From NCBI GenBank assembly GCA_947561395.2, contig OX387183.1:35886853-35950852 (forward strand): 64,000 bases of DNA. Direction: 5' to 3'. Positions 63,845 through 64,000 of this stretch are shown here, one piece after another (the first letter of the stretch is position 1; each line of letters opens with the position of its first letter). The position numbers were made by a program, and so were the translations under genes. This DNA comes from Buxus sempervirens (Eukaryota > Streptophyta > Magnoliopsida > Buxales > Buxaceae). The notes under the pieces are model-generated. The model worked only from the letters and a program-made list of their open reading frames with translations, had not been told where the DNA came from and did no database searches.

Positions 63845-64000
63845 GGAAGCTCCTCCTTAAGCAAATGGCCATTAACTCTTGTCATTAACTCTTGCCAAGA
63901 AGTTGGAGATCAAAGAGCTCCGAGTGAAGAGGGAAACCGCTGCAGTCTTGCTTCCAGAAGCCCAGGTAAGCCTCATACCTCTCTTTATTTTTCTGTTTTT

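Larger units (their letters stand above)
54806..64000 (+). mobile_element. Tat-clade Ty3/gypsy copy 3 (5'-truncated, runs off the window)
   Basis: It begins in gag at the end of the family C LTR. It continues through protease, RT, two RNase H domains, integrase, an antisense exon, a polypurine tract and the start of the 3' LTR at 63427. The second, archaeal-type RNase H after the gypsy one is the mark of the plant Tat clade. The PMD gene and the first part of the DUF7745-like gene present in copy 1 are missing between 62869 and 63050. The 5' LTR and primer binding site are absent. Confidence 0.88.
63427..64000 (+). mobile_element. 3' LTR of Tat copy 3 (start only)
   Basis: Starts TGTAGATACCCCAAATTGC and is collinear with the LTRs at 13507 and 19125, including dyad array 6 and TATAAATAGG at 63837. 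It runs off the window at 64000, just after the CAGGTAAGCC stretch. Confidence 0.88.

Overview
The window is plant nuclear DNA, almost certainly from an angiosperm. The evidence is the mix of families: a Sirevirus-type Ty1/copia element, an Ale-like copia, Tat-clade Ty3/gypsy elements with a second (archaeal-type) RNase H, a hAT transposon, a FAR1/FRS-type gene relic, and plant-specific PMD and DUF7745-like proteins. There is no intact host gene, tRNA or rRNA. Nearly all of it is nested transposable elements, mostly decayed. The species cannot be named from the sequence.

Left part (1-39862) is a nest of insertions whose left halves lie outside the window. From the outside in: a copia element (pol 23686-26328, 3' LTR 26329-39862) contains an Ale-like copia (21566-23685). 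That holds Tat gypsy copy 2 (15902-21565), which holds Tat copy 1 (3789-15901). Copy 1 carries an inverted LTR remnant (1-3788), which holds a copia solo LTR (83-3742), which holds another solo LTR (1109-3578). The outermost copia's own 3' LTR was hit by a hAT element (26443-39604, 8-bp target duplication), and the hAT by a young Sirevirus (27110-37122, 5-bp duplication, about 1% LTR divergence).

Middle part (39863-51200) holds a decayed FAR1/FRS-like gene (42217-46962). It is cut twice by LTRs of one family (43420-46499, and from 46963). The second LTR carries a further solo LTR (47314-49679). Right part: 51240-54805 is two truncated LTR pieces of that last family. From 54806 to the end is Tat copy 3, with gag-protease, RT, RNase H, archaeal-type RNase H and integrase on the + strand, ending in a 3' LTR that runs off the window.

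The most interesting system is in the Tat elements. Between pol and the 3' LTR they carry two intron-containing genes on the opposite strand: one with a plant mobile domain (PMD), one DUF7745-like with a coiled coil. Each has its own TATA box. Tandem arrays of a 25-bp dyad (GTATCCGAC, 7-nt centre, GTCGGATAC) with a strict period of about 39 bp lie upstream of both antisense promoters and inside the LTR upstream of the sense promoter. Six arrays with 20 units are seen in the three copies, some with paired changes that keep the symmetry. This looks like a shared control module linking sense and antisense transcription; that function is inference.
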